This document shows, in pieces, positions 10,627 to 21,400 of a DNA stretch of 64,000 nucleotides. Each line of letters starts with the position of its first letter. Within the stretch, counting starts at the first letter, position 1. The stretch lies in NCBI GenBank assembly GCA_964035575.1, contig OZ037923.1:1-64000 (forward strand), given 5' to 3'. The notes under the pieces are model-generated. The model did not search any database, was not told the origin of the DNA, and saw only the letters and a list, made by a program, of their open reading frames with translations. Source of the stretch: Rhynchopus sp. YZ270_cl-10. Its lineage: Eukaryota > Euglenozoa > Diplonemea > Diplonemida > Diplonemidae. Made by a program: the position numbers and the translations under genes.

Positions 10627-10661
<35 letters not shown>
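9631..10661 (+). other. LINE 3' untranslated region and A-rich end
   Basis: After the stop the sequence has short GAGAGTTA repeats, long T- and C-rich stretches, and a polypyrimidine-rich block near 10,255-10,350. It ends in about 50 bases of nearly pure A at 10,609-10,661. I see no coding sequence. The A tract is a plausible retrotransposon tail but could also be one of the many A runs of this genome. Confidence 0.45.
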
Positions 10662-10662
<1 letters not shown>

Positions 10663-10820
10663 CACCCTGTGCACCTTTTCAAAATCCAGTTCCGAGGGGT
10701 TTCGGGAGAGTTTCGTGCAGTGGGTTTTCAGGCACCCTGTGCACCTTAGATACCTTCCGGGAGGTTTCGGGAGGGTTTCGGGAACCAAAAAAAGCCGCCC
10801 CCTGTGCACCTTAGATACCA
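10662..10820. repeat. Repeated CCCTGTGCACCTT boxes before the minisatellite
   Basis: CCCTGTGCACCTT occurs three times, near 10,665, 10,736 and 10,800. The last two are followed by AGATACC. Between them lie GTTTCGGGAGRGTTTCG elements. No gene is visible. Confidence 0.6.
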
Positions 10821-11018
10821 GGATGCTGTGCAAGGATGCTGTGCAAGGATGCTGTGCAAGGATGCTGTGCAAGGATGCTGTGCAAGGATGCTGTGCAAGG
10901 ATGCTGTGCAAGGATGCTGTGCAAGGATGCTGTGCAAGGATGCTGTGCAAGGATGCTGTGCAAGGATGCTGTGCAAGGATGCTGTGCAAGGATGCTGTGC
11001 AAGGATGCTGTGCAAGGC
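10821..11018. repeat. 13-bp minisatellite, about 15 copies
   Basis: The unit GGATGCTGTGCAA is repeated about 15 times with almost no divergence. Thirteen is not a multiple of three, yet no unit makes a stop, so all frames read through as Lys-Asp-Ala-Val-Gln-Gly-Cys-Cys-type peptides. I treat those as by-products. The unit shares TGTGCA with the upstream boxes. Confidence 0.95.
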
Positions 11019-11105
11019 TAATGTGAGAAATGCAGCCACCTGTGCAGCTGAGGAAGCGCTGAGCGAAATCGTGACCAAAGCCAGTCAGACAATGTCGCTC
11101 AGCCC

Positions 11106-12340
11106 TCAGCCATCATCGCATCCCTCCAACGTCCAGCACGACACCGACCAGGATCGTCCAGGAAGGAGCACTCGACGAGGAGAGTCCCCGTACGAGTTCA
11201 GCAGCGGGATGTCAAACGCGCCCTGGATGTTGACCTCTGCACGCGGCGGGAGGATGTTCATGTCATGGTACCGTTCGCCGTCTGCGTCCGAGAAGGCGTC
11301 GTTGTAGCCCTGCGACCACACAAACCCAGAAACAACGACTATCGCATCAGATAACTGAATAAAAAAAAAGACACAACGTGGTCCACACAGGCAGTCGCAC
11401 GGAACGCCGCAAACCCGGCCACCATCTGCGCGTACAGGTTGTGTGCGTCTCCTGTCGGCCGTGTTGTGCACAACAACCTGTGCTAGGAACTCAGAGTAGG
11501 CAGGGTTCGCAGCACCGTAGAAGACAGCCACCTTGTTGTCAACCTCCTCGTCGGCCACAGGGTCCTTCTTGTTGTTCTTGTTCTTCTTAAACCCGTTCAG
11601 ACGTTGGAACGACCTTTCGACACACGGAACGTGTCCTCGTAGTCGACGTCCCATGTCGTCACCGCAAAGTCGCTGAAGACCTCGCGCATGTCGTACCGGG
11701 TGTTGTACATCCCCTCCGCAGGTGGTAGGCACACGTACGAACTGAAAACTCAAAAAACGGTCAGTCAGGATCGCACAGTCCTGCCGTTGGCTTTGAAGGA
11801 CTTACCAGCAGAAACCTCCAGTGTGTCCTTCGCATGATGAGGAGGTTCCATACTGAAGGTCATATCCCCTTGGGAGGGTCTTGGTGCTCCCAAAAGTAAA
11901 TGACCCCCCTGCAATTGTCACCTCCTCCTCGTTGCGTCTGTCAGTCGGGGTAAGTTCTTTTGACACTTTGTTGATTGCATCCACATATCCCACACACCAT
12001 CGATCTTCAGCAGCTCTGCGTTTTCCTCGACAGCCTCCCCGTATGGAATCAGGTGAAATGCACGAACGGACAGAGGTTTTAGCCTTTGGTTCGTAGCAGT
12101 GGGTTTTCGGAAGACGTGCGATCTTATCATTCGCAATTCCTGACTCTTTTTGTACAACTCTGCGCACACAGACTTGCACGTATTCCCGTTCCACTCGCAG
12201 CTCGCAAGGGTGTCGAACGTGGCATGCGCCTTCAAACACACCCCTTCGTCCTTTAAATCCTTGCAAGCGCTGTTCGTCAGATCACCACTACGAACATAAC
12301 AATTGATTGCCAGCGAAAGGCACGCAAGCAGCGGTAACAT
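11106..12340 (-). pseudogene. Decayed paralogue of the large secreted-protein gene
   Basis: The start (ATG at 12,340) encodes MLPLLACLSLAINC, identical to the signal peptide of the gene at 15,450-25,802. Further matches in order are the Cys-rich segment, a RLPK...C segment, EENAELL and INKVSKELTPTDR (functional copy: EENAVLL, INEVSKNLIPTDR). These lie in different frames, so the copy is broken at several points and stops after the N-terminal few hundred residues. Between about 11,106 and 11,750 further coding-like pieces (for example YSEFLAQVVVHNTADR, AEVNIQGAFDIPLLN) have no clear partner in the intact gene. Its upstream region is also shared with that gene. A short spliced gene is possible but less likely. 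Confidence 0.75.
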
Positions 12341-12490
12341 CACTGCCGAACACCCCCTTCGTGTGTGTTATCTGTTTTCAAAACAAAATAAAAGTGGTTA
12401 TTTTTTTCTCGGGGGGGGGCAATTTGTGATCTGTTTTGTGAGACGAATGCGAATGGGAAGTGTGTGGTGGTGTTTGAAAGCAAATGTGGG
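12341..12490 (-). promoter_or_regulatory. Upstream region shared with the intact paralogue
   Basis: Upstream of the decayed gene, blocks match the region upstream of 25,802: CACTGCCGAACACCCCCTTCG beside the start, a GGGGGGCAATTT block, GATCTGTTTTGTGAGA, and TGTGTGGTGGTGTTTGAAAG. Spacing differs by small indels. The duplication therefore took the promoter or 5' leader along. Function is inferred. Confidence 0.65.
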
Positions 12491-12687
12491 TAGTTCGTAA
12501 GAGCGAAGCATTGCCCATCCATATTGTTTCCCGTGCAATATTCGGTAAATCTTTTTGATAAAAATTAGCGGACACAAAAACCAGCGTATGGAAGAAAAAA
12601 GGGAGAGGGAACTATTTTTTTCTGAATGAAAGTGGTGTTTTGGGGTGCGGGACAGAGAATAAAATCTGTTCGAGAAAAGAAACGCAA

Positions 12688-12860
12688 ATTGTTGGCTTAG
12701 TGCAGTTGCCTCAGTTGTGTTGTGCAATCTCCACTTTCCAAAAAGTTTGCTCACGAAACGGCCTCTGATCTCGCCATTTTTGAAAAATATCAAAAAAAAA
12801 AAAAAAAAAAAAAAAGTGGAGCACACTCTAGGGTGGCTACACTAATACAACCAAGTTTTC

Positions 12861-12890
<30 letters not shown>
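12688..12890. repeat. Dispersed repeats C and D with A runs
   Basis: 12,688-12,776 is a copy of repeat C (core AGTTGCCTCRGTTGTGTT, then CAATCTCCACTTTCC), also seen near 42,866, 50,607 and 55,367. After an A run, 12,816-12,862 is repeat D (GGGTGGCTACACTAATACAA), whose reverse complement lies at 38,733-38,784. A second A run follows. No gene is visible from 12,490 to 13,170. Confidence 0.7.
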
Positions 12891-12892
<2 letters not shown>

Positions 12893-13174
12893 CTCTCGAA
12901 TTGTTCAAGGTTGAACTGAGAGAAAGAAACCACAAACCTGCCAGACCAGACGGTCTAACCTGTTGTATTGATGTAGTGTGGGGGAGAAGTGAGAAGTACG
13001 AGAATCGTCTTCGCGAATACTTTAAAACATTGAAGGATATAAAAACTCGCTAAAACTAACAAACGCAAGGTGCATCAAACACACAAAACACTTCTGCTTA
13101 TCTGGTGAAGGTGTTCCATCCACGGGTAAACACATAAACATCCACGCAAACCATTTTCCGCAAGGGAAACCAGA

Positions 13175-13235
13175 ATGCGCAGTGTTGACGCCACGTCCCC
13201 CGTCGCCAGCGTCGCCACAGCAGTGTGCGAAAGGC
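13175..13235 (-). pseudogene. Fragment of the large secreted-protein gene (mid part)
   Basis: A run of more than 30 bases, beginning GCCACGTCCCCCGTCGCCAG, is identical to coding sequence near 23,480 in the intact gene and has the same orientation. Flanking sequence diverges at once. The fragment is too short to code for anything. Confidence 0.7.
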
Positions 13236-13547
13236 CAGCTGACGGGTGAAATTTACGCGTATTTGCTGTGTATCAATGATGGCAACAAAAAATAAGGGGA
13301 AAACGATGAAGCAGCGATCGTGGCTGGTCGTGTCCCTCAAAATGAGGGATCGACAACCAAGACATCGGGAATTTTTTGGGAAATTTTCAAAAAACGGATC
13401 ATGAATTTTTTTCAGAGGGAAAAAAAAACCCATTCTGGGACAGGGGTTAAAACAGGATGGTCGCTTTTGAAAAAATCTCAACGGTTAAACTCGGTTACTG
13501 CAACACACCAAAAAATCACACAAAGTGGAAAAACAACAAAAAAAAAA

Positions 13548-13739
13548 AATGATAGGATCGATTCGCGAAGGGTACCTCTGGGCTCTTCTTTCTCACTAGA
13601 GAAATCTGAGGCATTAGTAATACTCCGAGAACTGATAACCAAGCACCACTGTTAGTGGCGCATGTAATGTATACAGAGAGGGGACAGTACGCAAGGAAGG
13701 GGTATCACTTGCGTGAGCTAAATAGGTAACGAAGGGTTG
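13548..13739. repeat. 192-bp direct repeat, copy 1
   Basis: Begins ATGATAGGATCGATTCGCG and ends near GAAGGGTT. Copy 2 starts exactly 540 bases downstream. The copies differ at only about seven positions. They lack TG...CA ends and I see no flanking duplication, so they are not obviously LTRs. No coding sequence. Confidence 0.9.
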
Positions 13740-13764
13740 AGACATGCAAAGATGGGGCGGTTGC

Positions 13765-13925
13765 AGTGGTGGAGGTGCCCAGGTGTCGTGCATGCCATCT
13801 GTGGTGGTAGCAGTCCTCGACTGAGAACACTGTGAACCCAGACGCATGCCGCACTCTCTTCTCGTCGGCATCACCACCGCAATCCTGTCCGTGCAGCCCG
13901 CATTGGAGACATGTCTTGACACTGC
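13765..13925 (-). pseudogene. Composite fragment of the large secreted-protein gene (3' part)
   Basis: CATGCCATCTGTGGTGGTAG is shared with 15,731. The following bases match, with gaps, coding sequence near 16,404-16,490 and then 16,585-16,615 of the intact gene. The fragment joins pieces that lie about 650 bases apart in the gene. It sits between the two copies of the 192-bp direct repeat. Non-coding now. Confidence 0.65.
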
Positions 13926-14041
13926 TGTGGAAGAGTGAAAGAATTGACATCTAAAAATTGAAACAATATTGTCAATGTTTTCAATTTTTGAGGAAATGTT
14001 CACACATGTCAACACTGCTGAAATACGAAATACAAAAAAGT

Positions 14042-14080
14042 GAAGCTGAAAGTGCACACGCCGTTCATCGGCAGACACAC
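14042..14080. repeat. Repeat E with GCCG-TTCAT-CGGC hairpin
   Basis: GAAAGTGCACACGCCGTTCATCGGC: a repeat-E copy ending in a four-base-pair stem around TTCAT. Relatives lie at 40,618, 55,569, 62,211 and 63,430. Confidence 0.6.
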
Positions 14081-14087
14081 ACCACAA

Positions 14088-14279
14088 AATGATAGGATCG
14101 ATTCGCGAAGGGTACCTCTGGGCTCTTCTTTCTCACTAGAGAAATCTGAGGCATTAGTAATACTCCGAAAACTGATAACCAAGCACCACTGTGAATGGCG
14201 CATGTAATGGATACAGAGAGGGGACAGTACGCAAGGAAGGGGTATCACTTGCGTGAGCTAAATAGGTAAAGAAGGGTTA
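14088..14279. repeat. 192-bp direct repeat, copy 2
   Basis: Second copy of the repeat at 13,548, about 96% identical, in the same orientation. Together the copies enclose 348 bases holding a fragment of the large secreted-protein gene and a repeat-E hairpin. Confidence 0.9.
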
Positions 14280-15449
14280 AGAAAACATGCGAGAGTAAAC
14301 TATTTTTTATTTTATCTTCCTCCACCAAAATTTTCGCTACTCCTTTAATCTCCTAGGCATTGAGGCCAGTACAAAATTTGGCACTTTCGAGCTTCTGTGT
14401 GTAAAACACTGTTTCGCATACCCGATTTGCAGTTTTTACCAACGAAGACAAATCGATGTTTGACCAATAGTTTGATTTTTCTTTCCTTCAAAAATTCACA
14501 CGCTTTTTGGTTTTTTTTGAGAGCCAACAGAAGGTGCCAGGTTCTATGATATCTGTTTGTGTTTTGTGTTCTCGTTATCATGTGGGTACCTTGGGCACTC
14601 ATTCTTACTCTATTATGCGACTGGAGAATCTTTTCGACACCGTCCGAGTAACGCAAATTGTGGTATTGGAAGATAACATCAACGAACTGCACATCACAAG
14701 TAGCCTTTTGTTTACTCTCTTATTGCTTTTTGCACACGTCTTGTGCAAAAAAGAATCCCATGCTCGAGCAAAAAAAATGACTACTTTTAGTGTCATGCAG
14801 TTAATAACTAATATTCTACAGAACTATTATATTCTGAAGAAAAGTAAGGCGCATCACGGTATGTGTCAAAATGGGTGGGGAAAAGGGAGGAGAGGGGGTA
14901 AGGTACCGAGTGGCCACCGTTGCACACTCGCTTGTTGTGTTGTTGGCACAGAAAAAGGGAGACAAAGAAAAGGCATTGAAGATCGAATACAACATCTAGC
15001 AATAACACTGTAGGGGGGAGAGGGGAAGTACACGAAAATAATACACGAGGGGGAATTGCGACTGCAATATTCATTCTTAGATTGCAAACACAACACAATA
15101 GGTTTGTGACGCAATTTAGAAAAGTGTGTAACACACAAAAAGGTGGGAGAGAGCAGAAGCTGGTTTGAAAAAAAGAGGGTCCTTTGAGGACCCCATATGA
15201 ATGGAAAGGTTGTAAAATCAAGGAAAAGAAGCTTTTTGGGTGATGGTCTTAAAAACCAAGATGTCTTTTACCTTGGGTACACCCAATCAATCCATTGGCG
15301 ACGGACTACAGATTACATGTTGGTAGTTTTTCGAGATAAAAGAAATGTTTCTGTCAAAGCAATTGTTGTCCAAACGCCACACTTAGTGGCTAAAAATCTT
15401 TCAAAATAATGATCAGGAAATGCACACAGCACTGTTTTGCACACCAACA
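14280..15449. other. Spacer without recognisable gene
   Basis: AT-rich DNA downstream of the large secreted-protein gene. Open frames here are short, lack family features and overlap each other on both strands. I see no RNA gene and no copy of the short repeats. Confidence 0.6.
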
Positions 15450-18400
15450 TTACTTCACATCTGTAGAACAAGTACTGTTGCACACAGCATTGGCCACAAA
15501 CAGGTTGCAGTGGAAATGTGTGGTGGCAAGCGCAAGCCTCTTCCCTGCAGACACAACCTGCCCAAACACCTCAGAGTCAACAATGCTCACAGACACATAG
15601 CTGTCCTGTGTCAGGAGTGTGCCGGGCAGCGACACGTTCACAAGGTTGAGGTGGTTGCTGTGGTGGCCGTACCGCAGGCTTGCGAAGGTGTAGTGGAGGT
15701 GTGCCCAGGTAAGGTGGTGCCACCAGTACCCATGCCATCTGTGGTGGTAGCAGTGTGCGTGGATGCCGCTGCTGCACAGCTGCTTCATGTTGAAGAGCAC
15801 AAAGTCGGGTCCCAGGCTCTCCTCCTCAAACAGCGTGTCGCGCAGCGTGTTCTCGTAGCCATGCACATCTTCGTACACAACGTTCACAAACACAAACCCG
15901 CCTGCACGCACACGCATGAAGGGCTTCTGTATGGGTATGTCCTCGTAATAGATGTGTCCCCACCACGTTCCGTCCCACCACGACCGCCGCTCCACCTTCT
16001 GCTTCACCAGCCACGTGTCGACATCAATTGTGAAGAAGTTGTACACCTGTCCCTCCCCCACCAGCGTCAGGTTGTCAGCATCATCCACAACTGCTTCTGC
16101 AAGCGGCGCAGTCGTGTTCGCCACAACACTGCACGACGTCGTCAGCTCAGGCCGCACACACTCCACAAGCTTCGGCCCCGTGCACAGGTTCGCAGGCAGC
16201 ATCAGCAGTGAGTCTGAGAACTCAGCGATCTCGTCCACCACGTCTGTGAGGTTCGCCACCGCCCTGCACTGTTCCGTAGCATTCTCAGGCAGTGCCGCGT
16301 ACTTTGGACGCTCAGCTGTCGCAGGTCCGAACACAGACCGCCGCAGCACAACGTCGCCCAGTGTCCCCACAGCACCGTTCCCGGCAGCCACATCCACAGT
16401 CGACACATCACCGACAGAGAACACCTTGAACCCAGACACGTGCCCCATCACACCCATGCTCTCCTCATCGACATCACCACCACCAACACCATCACGACGC
16501 GGGTGCTCAATGCGGATCGTCTGCCTCCAGCTGTCCGCAGACCCACACCTGTCCTCTGTCGTCCACGTGCGCTCCACCACCGCAAGCCCGTCCGTGCAGC
16601 CCGCAGCACCCGCAGCGCTGAAGGCCACCGTGTCGGCAAAGGTCAGGTTGATGCGGTACGACGTCAGGTTCAGTGCCGCCATGTCTGCGTGCGTCGCCAC
16701 GTCCACAACCGTCGGCACACCGGCCACAGACGGCCCGTAGTCGTTCAGGAACGCTACTGACACCTCCGCTTCCGGTGTCGAGGCAAACTGCGGTGCAAAC
16801 ACGTCGTGCACGGTGATCACCTGCACACGCTCACGTGTCAGGCTTGCAGGGTAGTCGTCCCCGGTCCCGCAGTCTTGGTAGTGTGGCTGCACCTTCCAGA
16901 CTCTGTTGATCGTCCACACACCGCACGCCACCAGCACCGGTGCCTCATCACGATGCCAGATGTGGAACGGTGTTGCGCAGTACGCCTCCCCTGTCGGGTA
17001 CCCAAGGCCACCCGCCACGTCGTACGCGTCAAGCGTGCTGTTCGTGTACGTCGTTGCATTCGGCGGGAAGGTCGCAAACTCAGGGCGCACCTGGTGCACA
17101 GACACAACGTCCGCACCCATGTGTGCCGAGAGAAGCCTGCACCCGTGCGCATCCCACACGTCGCACGCAGGCTCCTCCGCCTGCTGCAGGCCGTCCAGCG
17201 CGTCGTACGCACCTGCCGTCGACACAAGCTTCCCTGCATGACACACAGAGGGTGCCTGGTCCACACCTGCCGCGTAGGCGAGCAGCCCTGCCCCAGCGTC
17301 CCACACCTGTGTCGAGGTCAGCGCTGCCGGCGGGTGCTGCAGCATCACCTTTTGTGTGAAGGTCGCCTCGTTCCCGCAGCGGTCGCCCGCCGTCCACGTG
17401 CGGTGCAGTGTCGCCAGCCCACGCTCCCGGCACGTCCCCTCCACAGCATAGTGCATCCACGGCCGCACCACAGTGTCCTCTGAGGTCAGGTACGTCGGGT
17501 GCGACACCCCGATCCCAAGCGCCGCCATGTCTGCGTGCGGTGTCTCTGCTGCACGTGGCACAGGGTGTGCCGCACGCCAGTTCTCAAAGAACGGCACCAC
17601 CACAGCTGCGTCAGGTGTGTGCGTCCACACGGGTGCCTCCAGATCCTCCACGTGGATGTGCTGCAGGTGCGTCAGCGGCACACACCCGGGTGGCGTTGGC
17701 ACGCCTGTCGGTGCGAGCGTCCACACACGCCGCACCGTCCAGTGCCCGCAGGTCCCGTCTGCGCTTGCTGTGTCCGCGTAGCTCACTGCAAGCGGTGTTG
17801 CGCACGCACCACTCTGCACAGCTGCGCCTCCAGTGCTTGCAGGGGCCAGCGCACTCGTCGTCTGCACAGTGACATCCGCCGGTGCGTGCGCAAACTGCGG
17901 CACCACCGTCACCAGCTGCGACACAACGCTGCTCCCCACACCCCCGCACGCAGCACGGTGGAAGGCCTGCCACGAGGCTGTCTCGTCACGCGACCCGCAG
18001 AGGCTTGGAACCAGCGGGTCTGGGTTCGACCTTGCTGCTGTTCCCACAATGCGCACCGTCACAGGTCCGCACACATCCACCATCGAGGTCACATGCGGCT
18101 TCGTGTGCACCTGCGTCTCCCCACACCCAAACGTCTGCGGCACGGCAGGGCCCAGCTCAGGCTCAGGGAACACAATCGAGACACGCTGCGTCAACACCAC
18201 TGCAGGGAGGCTGGGTGTGCACTGCGGCGTTGCCACCGTCCACGTGCGCGTCAGTGGGCCCACGACGGGGTCGTCCAGCACGTCTGTGTGCGACAGGTCG
18301 TATGTGTACCGCATCCCCTTTGCTGCCTGCGCAGCAGTGTACACAGGCTGCACAGCCGCAAGCAGGTCGGGTGCTGCGAACTGCACAGTCGGCAGCACCC

Positions 18401-21400
18401 TGTGGTCGTAGAGCAGCGTCACGCTCGGCACCACCACCGCAGGGCTGAACCACGCCACGTCGTTTGCCACAACCACCTCCTGCGTGAAGCGCAGCACTGC
18501 CGGTGCACGGCAGTGGCCACCCTCCGATGTCGTCAGCACTGCAGACCACGTCCGTGTGTAGCGCCACTCGCACGTCCCCGGCACCAGTGTTGCGACCGAC
18601 TCCTCCATCGTCACCCTGTACGCCAGTGTCCTGCGGTACGCACCCACCGCCACGTGTGTGTGTGTTGCCGGTGCTCCCGCCGCCACATCCACAAACGACG
18701 CCATTGTGAAGTCGACCCTCTGTGCCGGTGTCGACGCCCACCCTGTTGCGTCCGTGTACGCAGGACCCACAACCACAAACTGCTCCACAGACGCCGTCTG
18801 CCCACATGTGTCCGAGACAGCCCACTCCACACGCAGGTACACAGACCCACACGTCGGCTGCCCTGCCACCGCAAACGCAGGCACCTCGCCCACTGTGTGT
18901 GTCTTGGTGACAGACCCACACCTTGCAACGTCGTGCGACACCACAAGCTTCGCCTCCGTCGCCGCCACAAAGGACGCAATCGACGCATCCCCACTCAGCT
19001 CGTCGGGTGTGCCCGCCGTCACAATGGTGACTGTGTCGGTGGCGGACACCGTCAGCGGCAGTGGTGGCAATTCAGTAACAGCAATCTCCTCCACCTCCGC
19101 CGTCGTCTCTGTGAGGATCGTGTCGATGGTGTCCACGAGTGTTGGGTTACCCGGGGGGATGCTGTCCTTCAGGTCCTGCAGCACTGCCTTCCCCTTGTGC
19201 ACAACCTCCCACATCTTGTCCGCAATGAGCGACTCTGCCTCCGTTATGGTGCGCTCCATGTCTGCCCAGTTGTGCAGGTCGAACACGCCACCCACGTGCA
19301 CCAGCTGGTCTGCGAGGTGCCCCTGGTCGGTCAGCACGCGCACTGTCGCCTGGATTCCAAGGTTCTCCGCCGGGCCAAACGTGTTGACTGCAGCCGCCAC
19401 CTCTGCGTCGCGGGAGCTGGACGAAGTAGACGTATGGTGCATCCCTGTTGTGGCGTACGTCGTCGGCATGCCCTTCGGCGTGAACTGCTCCAGGTCTGGG
19501 TTCATGCTGTTGGCGAGGTCCATCAGGCCACCCGCCTGTTCACGCGCCTTGTTCGTAAAACCCTGCATCTGTGTCTTGTGCTCCGCCATCAGCACTGCTC
19601 TGTCGTACATCAGCTTGTAGCGCCTCGCATCGTCCTCCATGCATGTGATCCAGCTCCTTGGTGGGTTGCCGTTCAGCGGATAGTCATCCTCAGTGTGTGC
19701 GGTAGTTAAGTCAAGGTAGTCATTTTCATTTTCCCCGTTGTATTGCCACACCTGGCACCCATACACTGTGTCCCATGTCACGCCGTGGCAGTAGAATGCA
19801 GGGAAGAGCGGAACGACGGACACAGGCGGGGAAAAGCTGTGCGGTTTCCCCGTGAAGTACTCATTCCTCTGCCGGCCATTGGGGGGCAGCATCATCTCCC
19901 GGTACTCGGGTGTGTGCATCGCACGCGCCAGCTCGATGTAGCTGTTGTGGTGTGGGTGGTCCCTCATCCTCTGGAGGAACGCATGCGGCTCAGTGTCGAT
20001 GTCTGCCTCCTCTCTGAAGTCGTAGATAATCGAGTGCCAGATATTCGTCGCTTTGCGGTAATCAGTGCATGTAGTTCGCTGTGCAGGTGTGTCGAACACC
20101 TCCTTCTTCCCAAACAGCCCGCCAATGAAGTTCACAACCGCCTTCGCCGCTTTCGCAATACCCTTCCCAATGGCTACAACAGCTTTGCCCACAGCCTTCG
20201 CCGCCTTGACCAGGTTCTCCAGCAGCACGAATTCAAACGAGAAGCTCAGACTGAACCCACCCCCTCGAGAGCCAGTGGCAGTGCACCCCACGTTAAACAC
20301 AGGTGTCTTCACTTTCGCGGTGAACGCAATCTTCTCATCACTCACCGCCACCGACACCGACAAACGCGCGAAGTACATAAACGACACGTCTGCCTTCAGG
20401 AGCACCTCCCTCTTCGCCAGGTCGCTCGCCACCACCACGTCGTTAATGGACACCACCCCCACAGAGAAGTCGCTGATCGCAAGTCTGGCGGACCCTACCC
20501 CAAACGGGATGGACACATCGACACGTGGCTTCACAACGCCAAAGAAGTTCAGCTCGGCAACAATGTCTATCCCGTGCGAGTCAATCGTCCCATCGACAGA
20601 AGCACTGAGCGACAGCACCGGCACAGACAGGCTGCCCTTCAGCTTGAAGCTGGGCGCGTCCGTCACCTCGAACATCGCATCCTTGATCTTGAAGATCCCA
20701 AGCAGCGTCACATCCTGCAGCACCGTCTTCAGGTAGAACTTCGACGCACCCACCTCAATGTCGAGACCAAGCTTCAGGCCAAAGAAGAAGTTGATCTGCC
20801 CCCTCAGCCGCAAGCCCTCTGATGCTTGGTAGCGCACCAGTGCAAAGCACTCCTCGTTGTGCTGGTCCGGACACACCAGCCCAGGCTTCTCGAGGTACTG
20901 GATCCCAAGGTCACGCAGGACAGACGGCATCGGAATCGACCGCAGTACTGTGATCCAGTCCCCAGCCACGTCCCACATGTTCCCCAGCGTCAGCGAGTTG
21001 ATCTTCAGCTCCACAAGGTTGTTCTGCGGTGCAGACGTGTAGATCTCCAGCCGCCCCTCAGCACGGATGCACCGTGTGCTTGTCGCCACCGCACAGTTGT
21101 CCATCGTCCCAAGCTCAAGCTTCCCCGCCAGCTTCACCTCGTCCACACGCCGCATCCGCAGCTCCACCTTGATGGCCACCAGCACGTCCGCAACATGCAG
21201 AATCGGCACCCCAAACAGCTTCGTCAGCTTCCCCTGCATCTCCAGCGACCCACCGAGCAGCACATCCTGCCCACTCATCTCAATCCCAAGCTCCCCGATG
21301 ATGTACACAATCTGCTTCTGTGCCTGCGGCTTGCTGCAGTCGTGGATGCAGATCATCAGCGGCAGGCGTGCCTTCACCCCCACAGCACCGTCCCTCCAGC

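Larger units (their letters stand above)
1..10661 (+). mobile_element. RLE-type non-LTR retrotransposon (LINE) with OTU domains
   Basis: One long + strand element. Seen: a 5' tandem repeat, one giant frame ending at 9630, an AT-rich 3' tail, and an A-rich tract at about 10,609-10,661 that may be its poly(A) end. The protein has N-terminal zinc fingers, a reverse transcriptase, then a CCHC motif and an RPGD-X15-D nuclease motif, the order known for R2/NeSL/Utopia-type LINEs that carry a restriction-like endonuclease. I see no apurinic-type endonuclease and no LTRs. The 5' end may lie outside the window, and I found no target-site duplication, so both ends are uncertain. The long uninterrupted frame suggests a young copy. 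The element's GC content is far above that of the flanking spacer. Confidence 0.8.

Noticed and set aside
10821-11018. Possible CRISPR array
   Set aside because: Units are contiguous 13-mers without spacers, in a eukaryotic genome.
13548-14279. Possible LTR retroelement
   Set aside because: The repeats lack TG...CA ends, no primer site or coding part lies between them, and the interior is fragments of a host gene.
17499-19709. Long + strand open frame of about 736 residues
   Set aside because: It lies opposite the giant secreted-protein gene, is Arg/His/Cys-rich without domains, and is explained by the GC-rich codon use of the real frame.
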